64,000 nucleotides of DNA, taken from NCBI RefSeq assembly GCF_002865645.1, contig NW_020194530.1, positions 131,739 through 195,738 on the forward strand. Reading direction: 5' to 3'. The translations under genes were made by a program, and so were the position numbers. The notes under the pieces were generated by a model that did no database searches, was not told the DNA's origin, and worked only from the letters and a program-made list of their open reading frames with translations. This DNA is from Hyaloscypha bicolor E (taxonomy: Eukaryota; Ascomycota; Leotiomycetes; Helotiales; Hyaloscyphaceae). Shown piece after piece: positions 52,147 through 64,000 of the stretch; the first letter of the stretch is position 1, and the number at the start of each line of letters is the position of its first letter.

Positions 52147-52911
52147 AGGAGATTCAGTGTGGGCAAAAACTACTCAAGCTACTCTAGAGTAGTCTTGAGT
52201 AGAGTAGAGTAGAGTTTGAGTAGCGTAATATGGTACTTGAGTAGAGTAGAGTAGAGTACTACTCTAGAGTAACTCAAGAGTAGTTACGTACAAGTTACGT
52301 AAATATAAAAAATTAATATTTATTTAATTATTAATAAATAAATAAGGTATATATTAAGCAGCACTATATAATTTAAGCTAGAGCTTATATAAGGCTACTT
52401 AAATACCACTTTTCTTCTATAAAAACTAGATTTCCCTCCTCGAAATCTTTCTTTTCCTGCTTTTTTTCTTCTACTTTTACTTCTTCTAATTCGTCTTTAA
52501 ATAACTCCCAGCTTTTTAAGTAAGATATTATCTTAATAGTACTCTTATTAAGTCTATTATATAATTTAAATAATAAGAGTGCCTTGAGAGAAGAGTTTGC
52601 CCTTAATAGCTAAGGAAGCCTAAGAATATATTAAGGTTCTACCTTGCTTACCAAGCCCTGCTACTACTTGATTGGGCAGTGCAGTGGCGCTAGACTCGGG
52701 CCACCCCGGAGCCTTACCTAATTAGGCTAGTATGTCACGTGTAATATCACGTATAACATCACGTGTATACTACTCAACTACTCTAGAATATTCTAGAGTA
52801 GTTGAGTAGAGTATTGAGTAGAGTATGAGTAGTGAGAAATTTATTTGAGTAGAATATGAGTAGGGCCCGCTACTCTACTCTACTCTACTCATTTCCCACA
52901 CTGAGGAGATT
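52147..52911. repeat. 8 bp target-site duplication flanking the hAT-like element
   Basis: aggagatt occurs at 52147-52154 and 52904-52911, identical on both sides. Confidence 0.93.
52155..52903. mobile_element. non-autonomous hAT-like DNA transposon, 749 bp
   Basis: The ends CAGTGTGGG and CCCACACTG are perfect 9 bp terminal inverted repeats, flanked by an identical 8 bp target duplication, the hallmark of hAT elements. Both subterminal zones (52163-52275 and 52770-52893) are packed with gagta/tactc pentamers, probable transposase-binding sites. Three tandem 12-mers starting tcacgt lie at 52735-52770. The middle is moderately AT-rich. A minus-strand frame near 52420-52620 reads STIKIISYLKSWELFKDELEE, possibly a scrap of transposase C-terminus. 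It is far too short to encode a transposase and must have been moved in trans. Confidence 0.9.
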
Positions 52912-55900
52912 GAAGAAGGTTGGTCCGACATTGCGCTTGATCCGGAGATAGAAGAAGCTCTGAAACAGATCACTTCCCAGGCCAACAGCGACGCTAATGC
53001 TCGGCCTGCTCATGGTGTCCTGAAGCACAGCCGAATTGGAGGAGCACTACTATACGGTCCACCGGGGACAGGCAAGACGCACCTGGCACGTGTCATAGCG
53101 CGAGAGTCCAAGGCTGTCACTATTTGCATCTCCGCTGCTGAGCTTGAAAGCATGTGGGTCGGCGAGACGGAAAAGGCTATCCAGAGTCTTTTCCGATTAG
53201 GAAGACTGCTCACTCCGAGCATCCTATTCATCGATGAAGCCGATGCTCTCTTCCGTGCCCGGGGTCCCGGAGACCGCGGCTATGAACGGAGCAGGACGAA
53301 TCAGCTGCTCGCCGAAATGGACGGCCTTGCAAGGTCGAAGGCTGCCCCCTTTGTACTGCTTGTGAGCAATTTCCCCCACGATATAGACAACGCCGTCCTC
53401 CGTCGTGTTCCTAGCCGCCTTCACCTTGGTCTTCCGACCACCGCGTTGAGAAGAAAGATCTTGGGTATCACGCTCCGCGATGAGAGACTGCATTCTGACA
53501 TCAACCTTGAACACCTGGCCGACAGGACATATCGCTACTCGGGGTCAGACATCCAGGCCCTCTGCGTCCAGGCTGCCCTTGTGTGTAATTCCTTCTCTAC
53601 CGAAGGTGAGGGCGAAGGCAAAAGAATACTTGCCCACTCACACTTCGAGAAGGCTTTTAAAAGGGTTTCGCCAACAGTCTCAGGGAAGGCATTAATGCTC
53701 ATCCAGGAGTTTGCGAAGGAATCTGATCCTGTGGGGCATGAAAAGTTGCTAGCACTCGAACAACAGGAGCAAGAAATTCGCGCGAGAGCTCTGACATACC
53801 AATGTGATTCTCTCGATCCAGACGGGAATCAGATTCGGGTGCTCTCGTTTGACGTCCAGAAACTGGATGGACCCCAAAACGATCAGGATATATTATCATG
53901 CACGGTTGAAATCGTTAGTCTGAATGACTGGACATTGCAGTACGTGGAATTCAAATCCTTCTTCGATAATGTGTGGGATACACAAAAAAACTCTCTAGAC
54001 CAAGATTCGGAGGAAGGTTGCCACCATGAACAAATACAGGTGAATTATTTGCGTGAGGCATGGGCCGAATTCGGGGGCCAAAAGCGCCCTCACATGTCCC
54101 CGGTCGACGATCCCGACGATGTGTCCGGGGAGGATATCAAGGCTGCTGGCAATAGATTCAACTGGGGAGATTACATGGCACTGAGCTACGTCTGGGGAGA
54201 CCCAACGGTGAAGAAGAGGATTTTCATTAACAAACATCCTTTCGAAGTGACGCTTAACCTTTATCATGCGTTGATCAGGCTGAGGAGTTCTCTCGAGGTC
54301 AAAGATCGAAGACTAAAGGTCTGGATTGATGCCATTTGCATCAACCAGAATGACCTTAGCGAGAGATCAAGCATGGTCCGCAAGATGGACACTATCTACT
54401 CGGAAGCCCTCTGCGTCAGGGGCTGGGTTGGTCGTCCTTCGCCAGCTGTTGCCGCCATGCTTCCCGAGGTTCAAAGGCTCCTGGGCGGCAAACTGCGGGA
54501 CTGGACACCGGTCATGCAGCTGGCAGACGATGACTTCGAACTTGAAGATGAGAGACCGTACGCCTTGGATCTGGATACTGCCACCTCTGTGTGGCTTGCT
54601 GCCCGTAGCCTCTCCAGTGAACCGTATTGGGGAAGGCTGTGGATCACTCAGGAGATGACGCTCGCTTCAACGATCCTGTTTTGGTACGGTGACTCCGTCT
54701 TTTCGCCTGCCAAGGTGACAAAGCTGTTTATACTGCCGCAGTTCTCCAGGGCTTCAGTCCCGGAAGATATGAAAATGCTTAATACTGCCGAAAGGAGCAT
54801 GGGCATTCTTCACCGAATCGTGATGCTGCGGCCGGGAATTCGGTCGGTGCCGCTAGGGGCGGAAATGTTCGTGCCGAGAGCCATGCTCCCCCTGTGGGAT
54901 CTCATAGTTCTGTCACAGTCTTCCAAGGCCACCGACCAGCGGGACAAAGTATACGGCCTTCTTGCCCTTCTTCCACAAGCAATCTCCTCCCGGATTCGTC
55001 CAACCTATGAGGTCTCCGTCGATGCCGTGGCTATATATACGCTATTTTCCAGCGTTTGTATCCAGGTAGATGGAAATCTCAACACGCTTGCCAGAATCCA
55101 TGCCCACACTTCTCATTCTAAAGGCTTGCCCAGCTGGGCCTTCGACCTTGAGGCGGCACCGGACGGCTTGTGGGATGACGATCTCGCGCCCCATTTAAAA
55201 GACCTCCCTCTTCGGTATCAGTCTGCTGGCCATCTGGCCACGGCCTCCCGGGGATCTTTGGAAGATTTGCTAGAACAGTCCAGTGCCGACGGGGGGCAGA
55301 AGCCATCGATAGCCTTCTCAGCAGATCTGCGCCTCCTGACTTGTCGGGGCCTGTTCATCGATACTGTAAGCGGCCTTGGGGCTGGGCACTTGCATTTCGT
55401 CACTTTCAAGCACATTTCTGGACCGGAGCAATGCGTCATACACCCCGCCAACGAATTATCGTCATCTTCCGGCAAAGATGTCTCCCGGCTCTCCATAGCC
55501 CGCTTACTGATGCACGACAGGAAGTATGAATTTTGCCAAGGGCCTTCGGTGCTAGACATACCCTGGATGAGCTTCGAAAAAGTTGGTCCGGAATATTGGT
55601 TGTCTCAAGATCCAACACCGTTGACCACACTCAGGGCAGCGTTTGAGGGCTTTCTTCACCCAAGTGCGACACTCAAGCTCGCCTCGGTTCAACTCAAAGA
55701 TTACTTCCAACCGACGCAGGAATCCTGTCCGAATCCAGAGAGATACACCGAGATGCTACAAAGGATGTTATTGCACTTTTTTAACCGGAGGCTGTTTACG
55801 GCAGAAGGAGGGCTCGTGGGTAGCGCAACCGAGCGTACTATGCTGGGCGACAGGATTGCTGTCATCTTGGGATGCAAAATGCCGGTCGTGCTTAGACCTA

Positions 55901-56007
55901 TGGGTGACTCTTACCAGTTTATTGGAACCTGTTTTGCCGAGGGATTAATGGATGGAGAAGCGCTTCAGGATGGGCATGTCGAAACGGAGGAAATTTCACT
56001 TTGTTAA

Positions 56008-56500
56008 TGTCGTATGTACGGGTACTAGGGAGCTTTAGCTTCGCTTACTCAGCGGCCCCCTTTTATTTAGCTAGATCCAGAGGCTCCCTTTAAAGCTTCT
56101 TTTAATCAGATAACTACTTATACAAATCACTGTCTCTTACTATTTGCGATAGTTAATAAAGGTTAGATAGCTTTCGAGGGACGAGAGGTTTCTCAGATAA
56201 TGTCAAAGAGACAGAATAAATCTCTTGTGGTGAAGAAGGATATAGAAGCGGAAGAGTGCAAGTGAGGAGGAATATGTACGGAGTAGGGCAGACGAGAAGC
56301 ACTACTCACCCGATACTTGTGACTGTTTATCTTCCCCTTATTATTCGCGCTTATCGCCCGCTTGTACAGGAGCCGGAAGTTCTTCTAGTATGTCTCGAGG
56401 GTACTAGCCGCAAGCGCTAGGACAGAGCAAGATTTTAGCAAGTCGGCTACTAAAAGCAGCGGCCAACCTCCCATAAAAACGGTAGCTAATTTGCCGTTTA
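56008..56500. other. 3' flank of the AAA-HET gene
   Basis: Normal-composition DNA without a convincing gene. It contains tacggagta (near 56278) and a short palindrome ctagccgcaagcgctag (near 56403-56419). AT-rich sequence begins at about 56500. Confidence 0.5.
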
Positions 56501-56906
56501 GTTATTAAATAGAGTAAAATATTTAATTAATTATATATTTAATTAAAGTAAATTTCTAGTATTTTGGGAAATAGTTTTACTAATATAATATAAGTAATAA
56601 ATATAAAAATCGTTTAATTAGATTAGAGCTAAATAAGTAAAAAGAAATATTAATTATATTTTAGATATAGAGGCTAATTAGTAATTGCGATTACGTTTAG
56701 GAACTAAGTATTCTAATTACCTTAATCTAAAATACTAAGATATTATTTTATAAAATTAAAATTATTTATTAGATTTTATATTAGATTTTATATTAGAATA
56801 ATTTTAATAGCTTTATAAAAAGAATTTAATAAAATATTTATATAAATATTTCTAAAGTTCTAGAAATTATTTATATACTTCTGGAAATATATATTAATTA
56901 GTTATA
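56501..56906. repeat. AT-rich RIP-affected flank
   Basis: No frame or motif recognised. Moderately degraded. Confidence 0.55.
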
Positions 56907-57143
56907 TATTATCGGAATAGCTATACTGCGAATTTCCTAGTTATATAACTAGTTATATAATCTCGTATTATAGGTATAACTCGACCGGTAGACTAGTTCC
57001 TATTAGGCTTAGCAGATTTAGGGATCGCATATTAATACTATAATATTATAATCCTTACTTCTGAATAAGAATAACTTTACTAACTTATATAAATAGTATT
57101 CTACGACTATATAATAGTACTATACGTTTCTAGTAAACCGATA
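56907..57143 (+). repeat. solo Copia LTR, opposite to the 14 kb copy
   Basis: The reverse complement matches the Copia LTR at 13902-14183: TATCGGTTTACTAG start, ctattatatag, and a block ending in a TAATA-like string. It keeps CpG and other C/G bases lost in the 14 kb and 39 kb copies and lacks most of the internal tandem tract. In coding sense it is on the plus strand. No internal region or partner was found and the flanks show no clear target duplication. Confidence 0.65.
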
Positions 57144-59110
57144 TATATATTTCTAATTAGAACTAATATAAAAATTAGTAATTAATTCAAATAATTCTCT
57201 ATTTCTATAAAAGAATTTTCTTATATTATTACATATTTTCTTTTTTTCTAATAATTATATATATAATAACTTCTTTTATTATTATTTTCTAGCTTCTACT
57301 TTTACTCGTTTCTAAATCTTTTTTAATTATTTTAATTAATTCTATAATATCTGGCTTTATTATTTATTCTTATAGTTATAAATATAAAAGTAATTTTATA
57401 GTTTTCTTTTTTATTACTAATAGATATTTGAAATATTTTAAATATTTGCTTATTAATTCCTTTATTTTATATATTATAATATTTAGTAAAAAGAATTATA
57501 GCTATTATAATAAGGGTTCTAAATCTTATATTTTAATAAGTTCTTTAGTTTTAATATTTATTAAAGCTAATATAATTTTAGATTTCTTATTATTTATTAG
57601 AGATTTATTAGTTCTAGAAAAATATTATTATAACCTTTAAGAAATTCCTTAAAATATATTCTAAATAGTATTATATTATTAAGAATAAGTCTACTAATTA
57701 GGTTTTCGAAAACTAGAAAAAATTTATTAAGTTTTAGAATTCTGCTTCTTGTTTTAATAAAGCTAATAAAAATCCTATTTAAGTTAATATTCTAAAAATA
57801 AGTTTTTTCTAATATATTTAAATATTTACTAATTTCTTAAAGAAATATTATAAAGTTTATCTTTAAGATATTAAGCTTATTACTAAGATTACTATTAAGA
57901 TTTTTATATAGTTTATTACTAGTATTTTAAATACTAATAATATAATATTTATAGCTATTCGAGATTTAATTTCAGAAGTTTGGGCCTTTTATAAGATATA
58001 TATAGCTATTATAAGTTTCTTATTTACTTCTTTTAATATCTTTAATACTAATATTATTATAATATAACTATATTTCATTAAAAAATAAGCGAATTTCGGA
58101 AAGTATTATCTAATTCTTTATTAAGTCCTAAATAGAACTAGTATTTAGTATTTTTATTTTAGAAATTAGAAATTTATAAGAATTAAAATTCATTTATTTA
58201 AAATACTAATAGCTAGTTTACTTATAATAAATCTTTCTTAATTATAAATCTTTCTCTAATAACTTAAATATAATTTTTATAAACTTTAATAAAATTCTGG
58301 AAAACTTTTATAAATAAAAAACTTTAGAAAAAGAATATTTCTATTATTATTTTGGGTTTTTTCTTAGTTATTTAGGTTTTCTCTTTCTTTTAAATAGCCT
58401 TTTTTTTTTAGTAATTCAGAATTGTTTTTAATCTAAAGAAACTATTAAAAAGTAGTTTCGGAATTTAAATTATAGTTTTAGTTATATAATTTTAGAAATA
58501 ATTAATAATAGCTTTTATTTTCTATTTTTATTATTTTTATTATTATTTATTAATTCCAGAAATTCTCTAAAAAGATATAAATACAGTTTCTAATTCTTTT
58601 TTATTATATATTTTTTAAAAAGAGAAATATAAATAATTAAATATAAATAATTATATATATTTAGTAATTCTAATTTATATATTAAATTACTAATATATTT
58701 AAGAACCTTAAATGAATTTATAAATTTTGGCTTAAATCTTTATATTTTAAATTTAATATTTTTTATTAATAATATTATTTAGGCTTTTTTAAAATAATAT
58801 TTAATTAACTAATACTTATTATAATAAATTTCCCGGTTATTTTATATATAATACTCTAAATCCTTAAGTTTTTTTAATTTTATTTTAAGGATTTCTAGCC
58901 TTTTATATATAGCTAGTATTTTTCTTATAATTTTATTTTTAGGATTTTATAGAAATTAAAAATAATATTTATAATATATATAAAAAAATACATTTTATAA
59001 AATCTAATATTTTAAGTTATTATATATTAATTTTATAAAAAATAGCTTCTTAAATTACTTATTCTTTTAAATATTATAATAATATTTTAAATAATATTTT
59101 AAATAATATT
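57144..59110. repeat. RIP-degraded AT-rich block
   Basis: Stops in all frames and no protein motif identified. A 70-codon frame (57428-57640) is composition-driven. Probably an old retroelement relic. Confidence 0.6.
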
Positions 59111-62100
59111 TAGTAATATATATAGGGTTATATATAACTTAAGAATATATAATAAACCTCGGATATTACAGATATTAATTAGGGAAATTAGTAGCCCTTT
59201 AATTTTATAACTAATTATTATTTATATTATAAGTGTTAGGCTTATAAATTACTAATTATATATATATTATCGGGGCTTTCTATTTGGAAAGGGCTTCTCT
59301 AGACCTTATAAGAGAAATAGAAATTAGTTTTATACTAAATTTAATATTATAGTTTTATAACTTACTAATTTATTTTATTATCTTATTACCTACTAATAAA
59401 TACCTTATAAGCTAATCTCTCTACTCTTAAAAAAAGTAGTTTAATAAGTAATTATATCTCGAAATCTATAAAATATATACTTTCTTACTAGAGCTATTTC
59501 TATAAAGGAAGTTAACTAGATTAATCCCAATATAAGTAATAGTAAAGGCTCGTCTAATACTTTTAATAGGGCTTTTTAGGAGCCTTTGAAAGCTAGTAAT
59601 AATAATAGAAATAATCCTAGTAATAATTAAGATACCGAGATTAATACCCAAATTACTATTATTTAAGCTCTAAAATAAGGCTTATATACTAAAGTTAAAA
59701 TACTTTAATAAAAGTAAGAATTAGTAAATATAATTAACTAATATATCCTATAGTTAGAATAATATAAGAATACTTTTAGAAATACCTTATAGTTTATTAT
59801 ATCTTATAAAAACTCTATTTATAAGTCTATTTTATCTTTTTTAATAATTCTTATTAGGGAATTTCCTAAAATAGAATTAGAATTCATTTTCTTTTCTAAT
59901 ATAATAAGCTTTAAAAGTAATCTTAATACTATTTATTAGAAGCTACTATATAATATTCTAAAGATATATTTAGACTAAGAGAAGCTTTTTAAAATCCGGA
60001 TACCTGACTTATATTATAGAAAGTCTTTTAAGAAATAGAGAATATTTATATTTTTCTAGAAAGTAGTTTTTAGAACCTAACTTTAAACTTATAATAAATA
60101 CTTTTCTAGAATTAATTCTATTATAAGTATCTTTAGAAACGAATCTTATAATATTTAAGAGGCTATAATAAAATAAAGCTTATTATTATATAAGGTTTAT
60201 TAGAAGTAATTTAAGGCTTACTTAGCTAATATACTTTAAATATCTTAAATTCATTAATAAGATACTTTTAAAAAGCTCTGAAATCTTTATTAGAAAAATA
60301 ATAAAATAGTTACTAAATTATATACTCGAATAATTAGTCTCGAAATTAACTAGAACCTATATTTTAAAAGAAATTGGATCCGGACTTTTAATATTACTTT
60401 ATCTAATTATAAGATTTATTAAATACTTATATTTATTTCTAAATAGCTTAAGAAAGCTTAGAAAATAGAATATACTACTTATCTCAAAATAAGAAAAATA
60501 AAGGCAGAAGAGTCTAATAAGAGTAATTCTGCTTCTAAGAACTCTAATTTAGTAAATTCTAATTTATAAGACTATTAAAAAAGAAAAGATAAGTTCTAAA
60601 AATTATATAAGAAATCTTTAGATAATATTTTGGCCTCTTTAAGGCCTTAATAAAATACTAGTTCTATTTTAGATATAGTTTATTAGACTTATAAATAGAA
60701 AAGATATTTCTTAGAAAATATAAAATATTTCAAGTATATTAAATAGGCTTAGTAGAATTCTAATAAGATTAAAACTATAGAAAAGTTAAGATATCTATAG
60801 AAGTAAATTAATACTATTATTATAGAGAAGTATTTTAGAAGAGACTTTTCTAAGAAATAAAAAAAATAAAAAATTAAATCTTAATAATTAATAATTTTAA
60901 TTATAATAAAAAAGATATATTACTTTATATAATTATTTAAGTAAAATTAATATAGCTAGAAATAGATATCTTAAAGATATATAATAGACTTAGTAATACC
61001 GGATTAGACTATAACTTCCTTAATAATAATTAGGCTTAAAGCCGAGGCTTTATTATTTTAGCTAAATATAACTAAGAATTTATAATCTTTTATAAAAACA
61101 GATTTAAGGTTTATTAAGTCTATAATCTTAAGGTATTTATTATAAATAATTATAATAAAATATATTCTTTTAAGCTCCGGTTTTATAAGTATAAGAATAT
61201 TAGCTTTTATAGCCTTATTTTTAGTATAGAATTTTATAAAGTAACCCTTATATAATATATAGACTATATTAAGAAATAATAGATATATATATTTATATAG
61301 TCTAATAATATTAAGATCTTAATACTAAAAGAATTTGGTAAGAAGCTTAACTAGTATTCTAAGCTAATATTTCAAGTTTTATTCTTAACTAAAGGTAAAT
61401 ATAATTATCCTAGATAATAGGCTTTATATATTTATAATTATTACTAGATCTTTACTTTATTATATAGTTCTAGTAATACTAAATAGGAGTTTTTAATATA
61501 ATAAATTAATATCTTCCGGAAAGAAATCTTAGAAATACTTATCTATTTCTAGAATAATAAATATAAAGACTTTTTAGAGGTTTTTAATTCTAATAAAACT
61601 TCGGAACTTCCTAATCTTAGTAGTATTAAATACTTTATTAATATAGATAATATAGTCTTATATAGGCCTTTATATAATCTATTAGAGACCTAACTAGAAA
61701 TATTATATTTATATTTATAGAATATATTTTATAAATATTAGATAAGGCCTAGTAAAAGCCTAGTAAAGGCATCTATTCTTTTTATTTCTAAGAAAAATAA
61801 AGGGCTATATCTTTATATTAATTATTATAGACTTAATTAAGTTATAATTAAGAATTAGTATCTGCTTTCTTTTATTAATAAGACTTTTAACCGGTTCTAA
61901 GAAACTAAGATTTTTATAAAGCTAGATCTTAAGAATATATATTATTAGATAAGAATTCGTAAAAAATATAAGTAAAAGACGGCTTTTAAACCTATTATAG
62001 TTATTTTAAATATTTTATAATATCTTTTGGGCTAGCTAATATACTAGCCATATTTCAAATATATATTAATATTATATTTATAAAACTCCTAAATTATTTT

Positions 62101-64000
62101 ATAGTTATTTATTTAAATAATATTTTTATTTATTCCCAAAATAAAAGTAAATATTATAATTATATTTACTAGATACTTATTAAGCTATATAAAAATAACC
62201 TATTTTATAAACTTAATAAATACGAGTTTAATATTAAGGAAATCGAATTTTTGGGCTTTTTTATTAGAATAGAAAGTATTTATATGAATCCTAAACAGGT
62301 CTATAGTATTATTAAATAGCTAGAACTAGAATTGTTTTATAATATCTAAATATTTCTTAGATTTACTAATTTCTATTATAGATTTATTTATTATTACTTT
62401 TAGGTAATTATAGGCTTAATAAATCTCTTAAAAGAAATAGAAAAGAACTAGAAATTCGGTTTCTTTATATAAATAAATAAAATAGCTAAAAGCTCTTATT
62501 ATAATACTTGTCCTAATCTATTTTAATTCTTTTAAGAAAATTTATATTAAAACTAATATATTAAAATTTATAATTACTAGTACTATTTTATAATAAGTTA
62601 ATTCTAGTAATAATCCGAAAAAATACTAGTATCTAGTAATATTCTAGTTCCGAAAACTTTCCGGAGTTAAATATAATTATAGTACTTATAATAGAAAGCT
62701 ATTTATAATTATTAAAGTTTTTAAGTATTAGTATTATTATTTTAAAGAATCCAGGTTTATAATCGAGGTTATTATAGACTATAATAACCTCTAATACTTT
62801 ATAAAAATAAAATATCTAGAAAGCTATTAAATATATTAGGTAATATATCTTATAATATATAATTTTAATATTATTTATTATAGAGCCGCCTTAAACCTAG
62901 TAAATAGATCTAGTAAAAGATCTAATTATAAAAAAAGTCTTATTAATATAACTTGGCTTCTAATTTTTTAGACTAAGCTAAAAAAAGCTTTTATAATTAT
63001 AATTTAGAAGTTCTTATAAACGTTTAAAGAGTTTCCTCTTTAAAATAAGTATTATTTAATACTTATTATATTTATAGTAACTAAGGAGAAATATTTACTA
63101 TAAGACAAATAAATAAATTATCTTATAAATTCCTTAACTATAGAATTAGTTAAGAAATAAGATATAAGGAAATGCCTTAAAGGCCCTATTATTATAGCTA
63201 AAATAATAGAGATATCTATAACTATATTATTTAATAAAATTAAAGACTTTTTAGTTTCCTGAGTTTTTAAATTAGATAATTATAAATACCTAATTCCCTA
63301 TATATAGATATATATAATTACTATAAGAGCTATAATATTAGTTCTTTTATCTGAATTTCTTTTAAATATTATTTAGGTAACTTAGAGAAATAATTCTCGA
63401 TATTAGAATATTATAAAATAGAGACTTAGTAAGAAAAATACTAAAAGAAAAGAAATCTAGAAAAATAATTCGGGCCTATTTAGGTACTATTTAAGAATTA
63501 TTATATCTAATAATCCCGCTTTATATTAATAAGTTATAAAAGCTTTATTATAATAATTCTAATAGCCGGATACTATAGAATAAAAAAAACTCTTAAGCTT
63601 TCTTAGAAGATTCTAGTATTAGAAAAATATAGAAAAGATATTTATAATTATTATTAAGAATATAATATTTACTAGAGAGTTAAGATAAAGAGGCATGTAC
63701 TATATAGTTTATTTAGTAGTTTAATTATAGCCTGAGAGATTCTAAAATAAGATTTTTATAGATTTATTATAGGTTTACTATTATCATAAGAATTTAGTAA
63801 GAGGTCCCGATTTAATATAACTTCCCTTATAATTATTAACATAGTACTCTAAAATAATAAGATATTTATATATAAGATAGAGACCATTTAAATTTTCTGG
63901 AACTTACTAAAATTATATAGAAATATAATTTTCTTAATTTTGGCTTTTCTAATAAATTATTTCTAATTAAAAAATAGTATTTACTAGCGTAGTTCGTAGT
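59111..64000 (+). mobile_element. gypsy element C, truncated by the window end
   Basis: A putative 5' LTR lies at about 59111-59420 (similar to 4205-4440), followed by gag-pol relics on the plus strand out to the window edge. No 3' LTR is inside the window, and the LTR end is approximate. Confidence 0.75.
59450..64000 (+). pseudogene. gag-pol relic of gypsy element C (partial)
   Basis: Plus-strand translation shows reverse transcriptase from about 61780 (ILFISKKNKGLYLYINYYRLN), the catalytic box YLNNIFIYS for YLDD at 62109-62120, and then KYEFNIKEIEFLGFFI and FTNFYYRFI. RNase H follows near 62470-62800 and an integrase segment near 63750 (DFYRFIIGLLLS). The gag part (59500-60900) is unreadable beyond charged stretches. 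Asp-to-Asn and Gln/Trp-to-stop changes fit RIP. The gene continues beyond 64000. Confidence 0.75.

Larger units (their letters stand above)
51342..56007 (+). pseudogene. AAA ATPase-HET domain fusion gene, interrupted by a hAT-like element
   Basis: Two open stretches, 51342-52154 and 52912-56007, become one continuous frame of about 1302 residues if the element at 52155-52903 and one target copy are ignored. Residues about 1-300 form an N-terminal region like that of fungal Msp1/ATAD1-type AAA proteins. The AAA core has Walker A GPPGTGKT (53056-53079, residue about 320), Walker B ILFIDEADALF (about 375-385) and a RRVPSRLHLGLP segment. After a linker with QIRVLSF, a HET domain follows: ALSYVWGD (about 694), VWIDAICINQND (about 741), PYWGRLWITQE (about 842) and DQRDKVYGLLALLP (about 946). 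HET domains trigger cell death in fungal nonself recognition; AAA modules remodel proteins with ATP. No introns are seen. As it stands the 5' part encodes about 281 residues without the AAA core. The first ATG of the 3' part (53152) lies after Walker A. The gene start is uncertain. Confidence 0.85.

Noticed and set aside
53695..55948. Numerous 60-113 codon ORFs on both strands inside the HET region
   Set aside because: Shadows of the long AAA-HET frame, which alone carries domain motifs.
57428..57640. 70-codon hydrophobic ORF
   Set aside because: Ile/Leu/Tyr/Asn-rich as expected of AT-rich DNA; no domain or conserved copy.
59466..59651. 61-codon minus-strand ORF
   Set aside because: Lies antisense in the gag region of element C; composition-driven.
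1..64000. CRISPR arrays, rRNA or tRNA genes
   Set aside because: No regularly spaced repeats and no recognisable tRNA cloverleaf or rRNA sequence were seen by eye; a tRNAscan-SE run would settle the tRNA question.

Overview
The window looks like nuclear DNA of a filamentous ascomycete (Pezizomycotina). Three short islands of normal base composition carry intron-containing or HET-type fungal genes. They sit in long, extremely AT-rich blocks made of transposons wrecked by C-to-T and G-to-A changes, the pattern left by repeat-induced point mutation (RIP). I cannot name the species.

Layout. 1-3850: gene island with an apparently intact 9-exon Hsp70-like (HSPA12-type) ATPase gene and a small charged coiled-coil ORF that ends at the AT-rich border. 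3850-41600: a RIP block. It holds a chromodomain gypsy element (A, 7082-13765, TSD atagc), then a Ty1/Copia element on the minus strand (13902-39470) split by two copies of a second chromodomain gypsy family (B1 17498-24490, TSD aaata; B2 26936-39207). B2 sits inside the Copia LTR and carries a 5.3 kb Helitron (30457-35757). 41600-43560: a second island with one intact 214-residue coiled-coil gene. 43560-50983: a fragment of family B, a solo LTR of element A, and a third B copy (B3). 50984-56500: a third island with a gene joining a Msp1/ATAD1-like AAA ATPase to a HET domain, cut in one exon by a 749 bp hAT-like element with a perfect 8 bp target duplication. 56500-64000: a further RIP block with a solo Copia LTR and a third gypsy element (C) that runs off the window.

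How it fits together. The transposons are dead: catalytic Asp, Cys, His and Trp codons have become Asn, Tyr or stop exactly as RIP predicts. Two gypsy families show chromodomain remnants, which would fit preferential landing in H3K9-methylated DNA and the nesting seen here. The gene islands show no obvious RIP, and the RIP edge can be read inside the last LTR, about 350 bp before the AAA-HET gene. The most unusual item is the AAA-HET fusion, a candidate nonself-recognition or cell-death gene, and its clean interruption by a DNA transposon.
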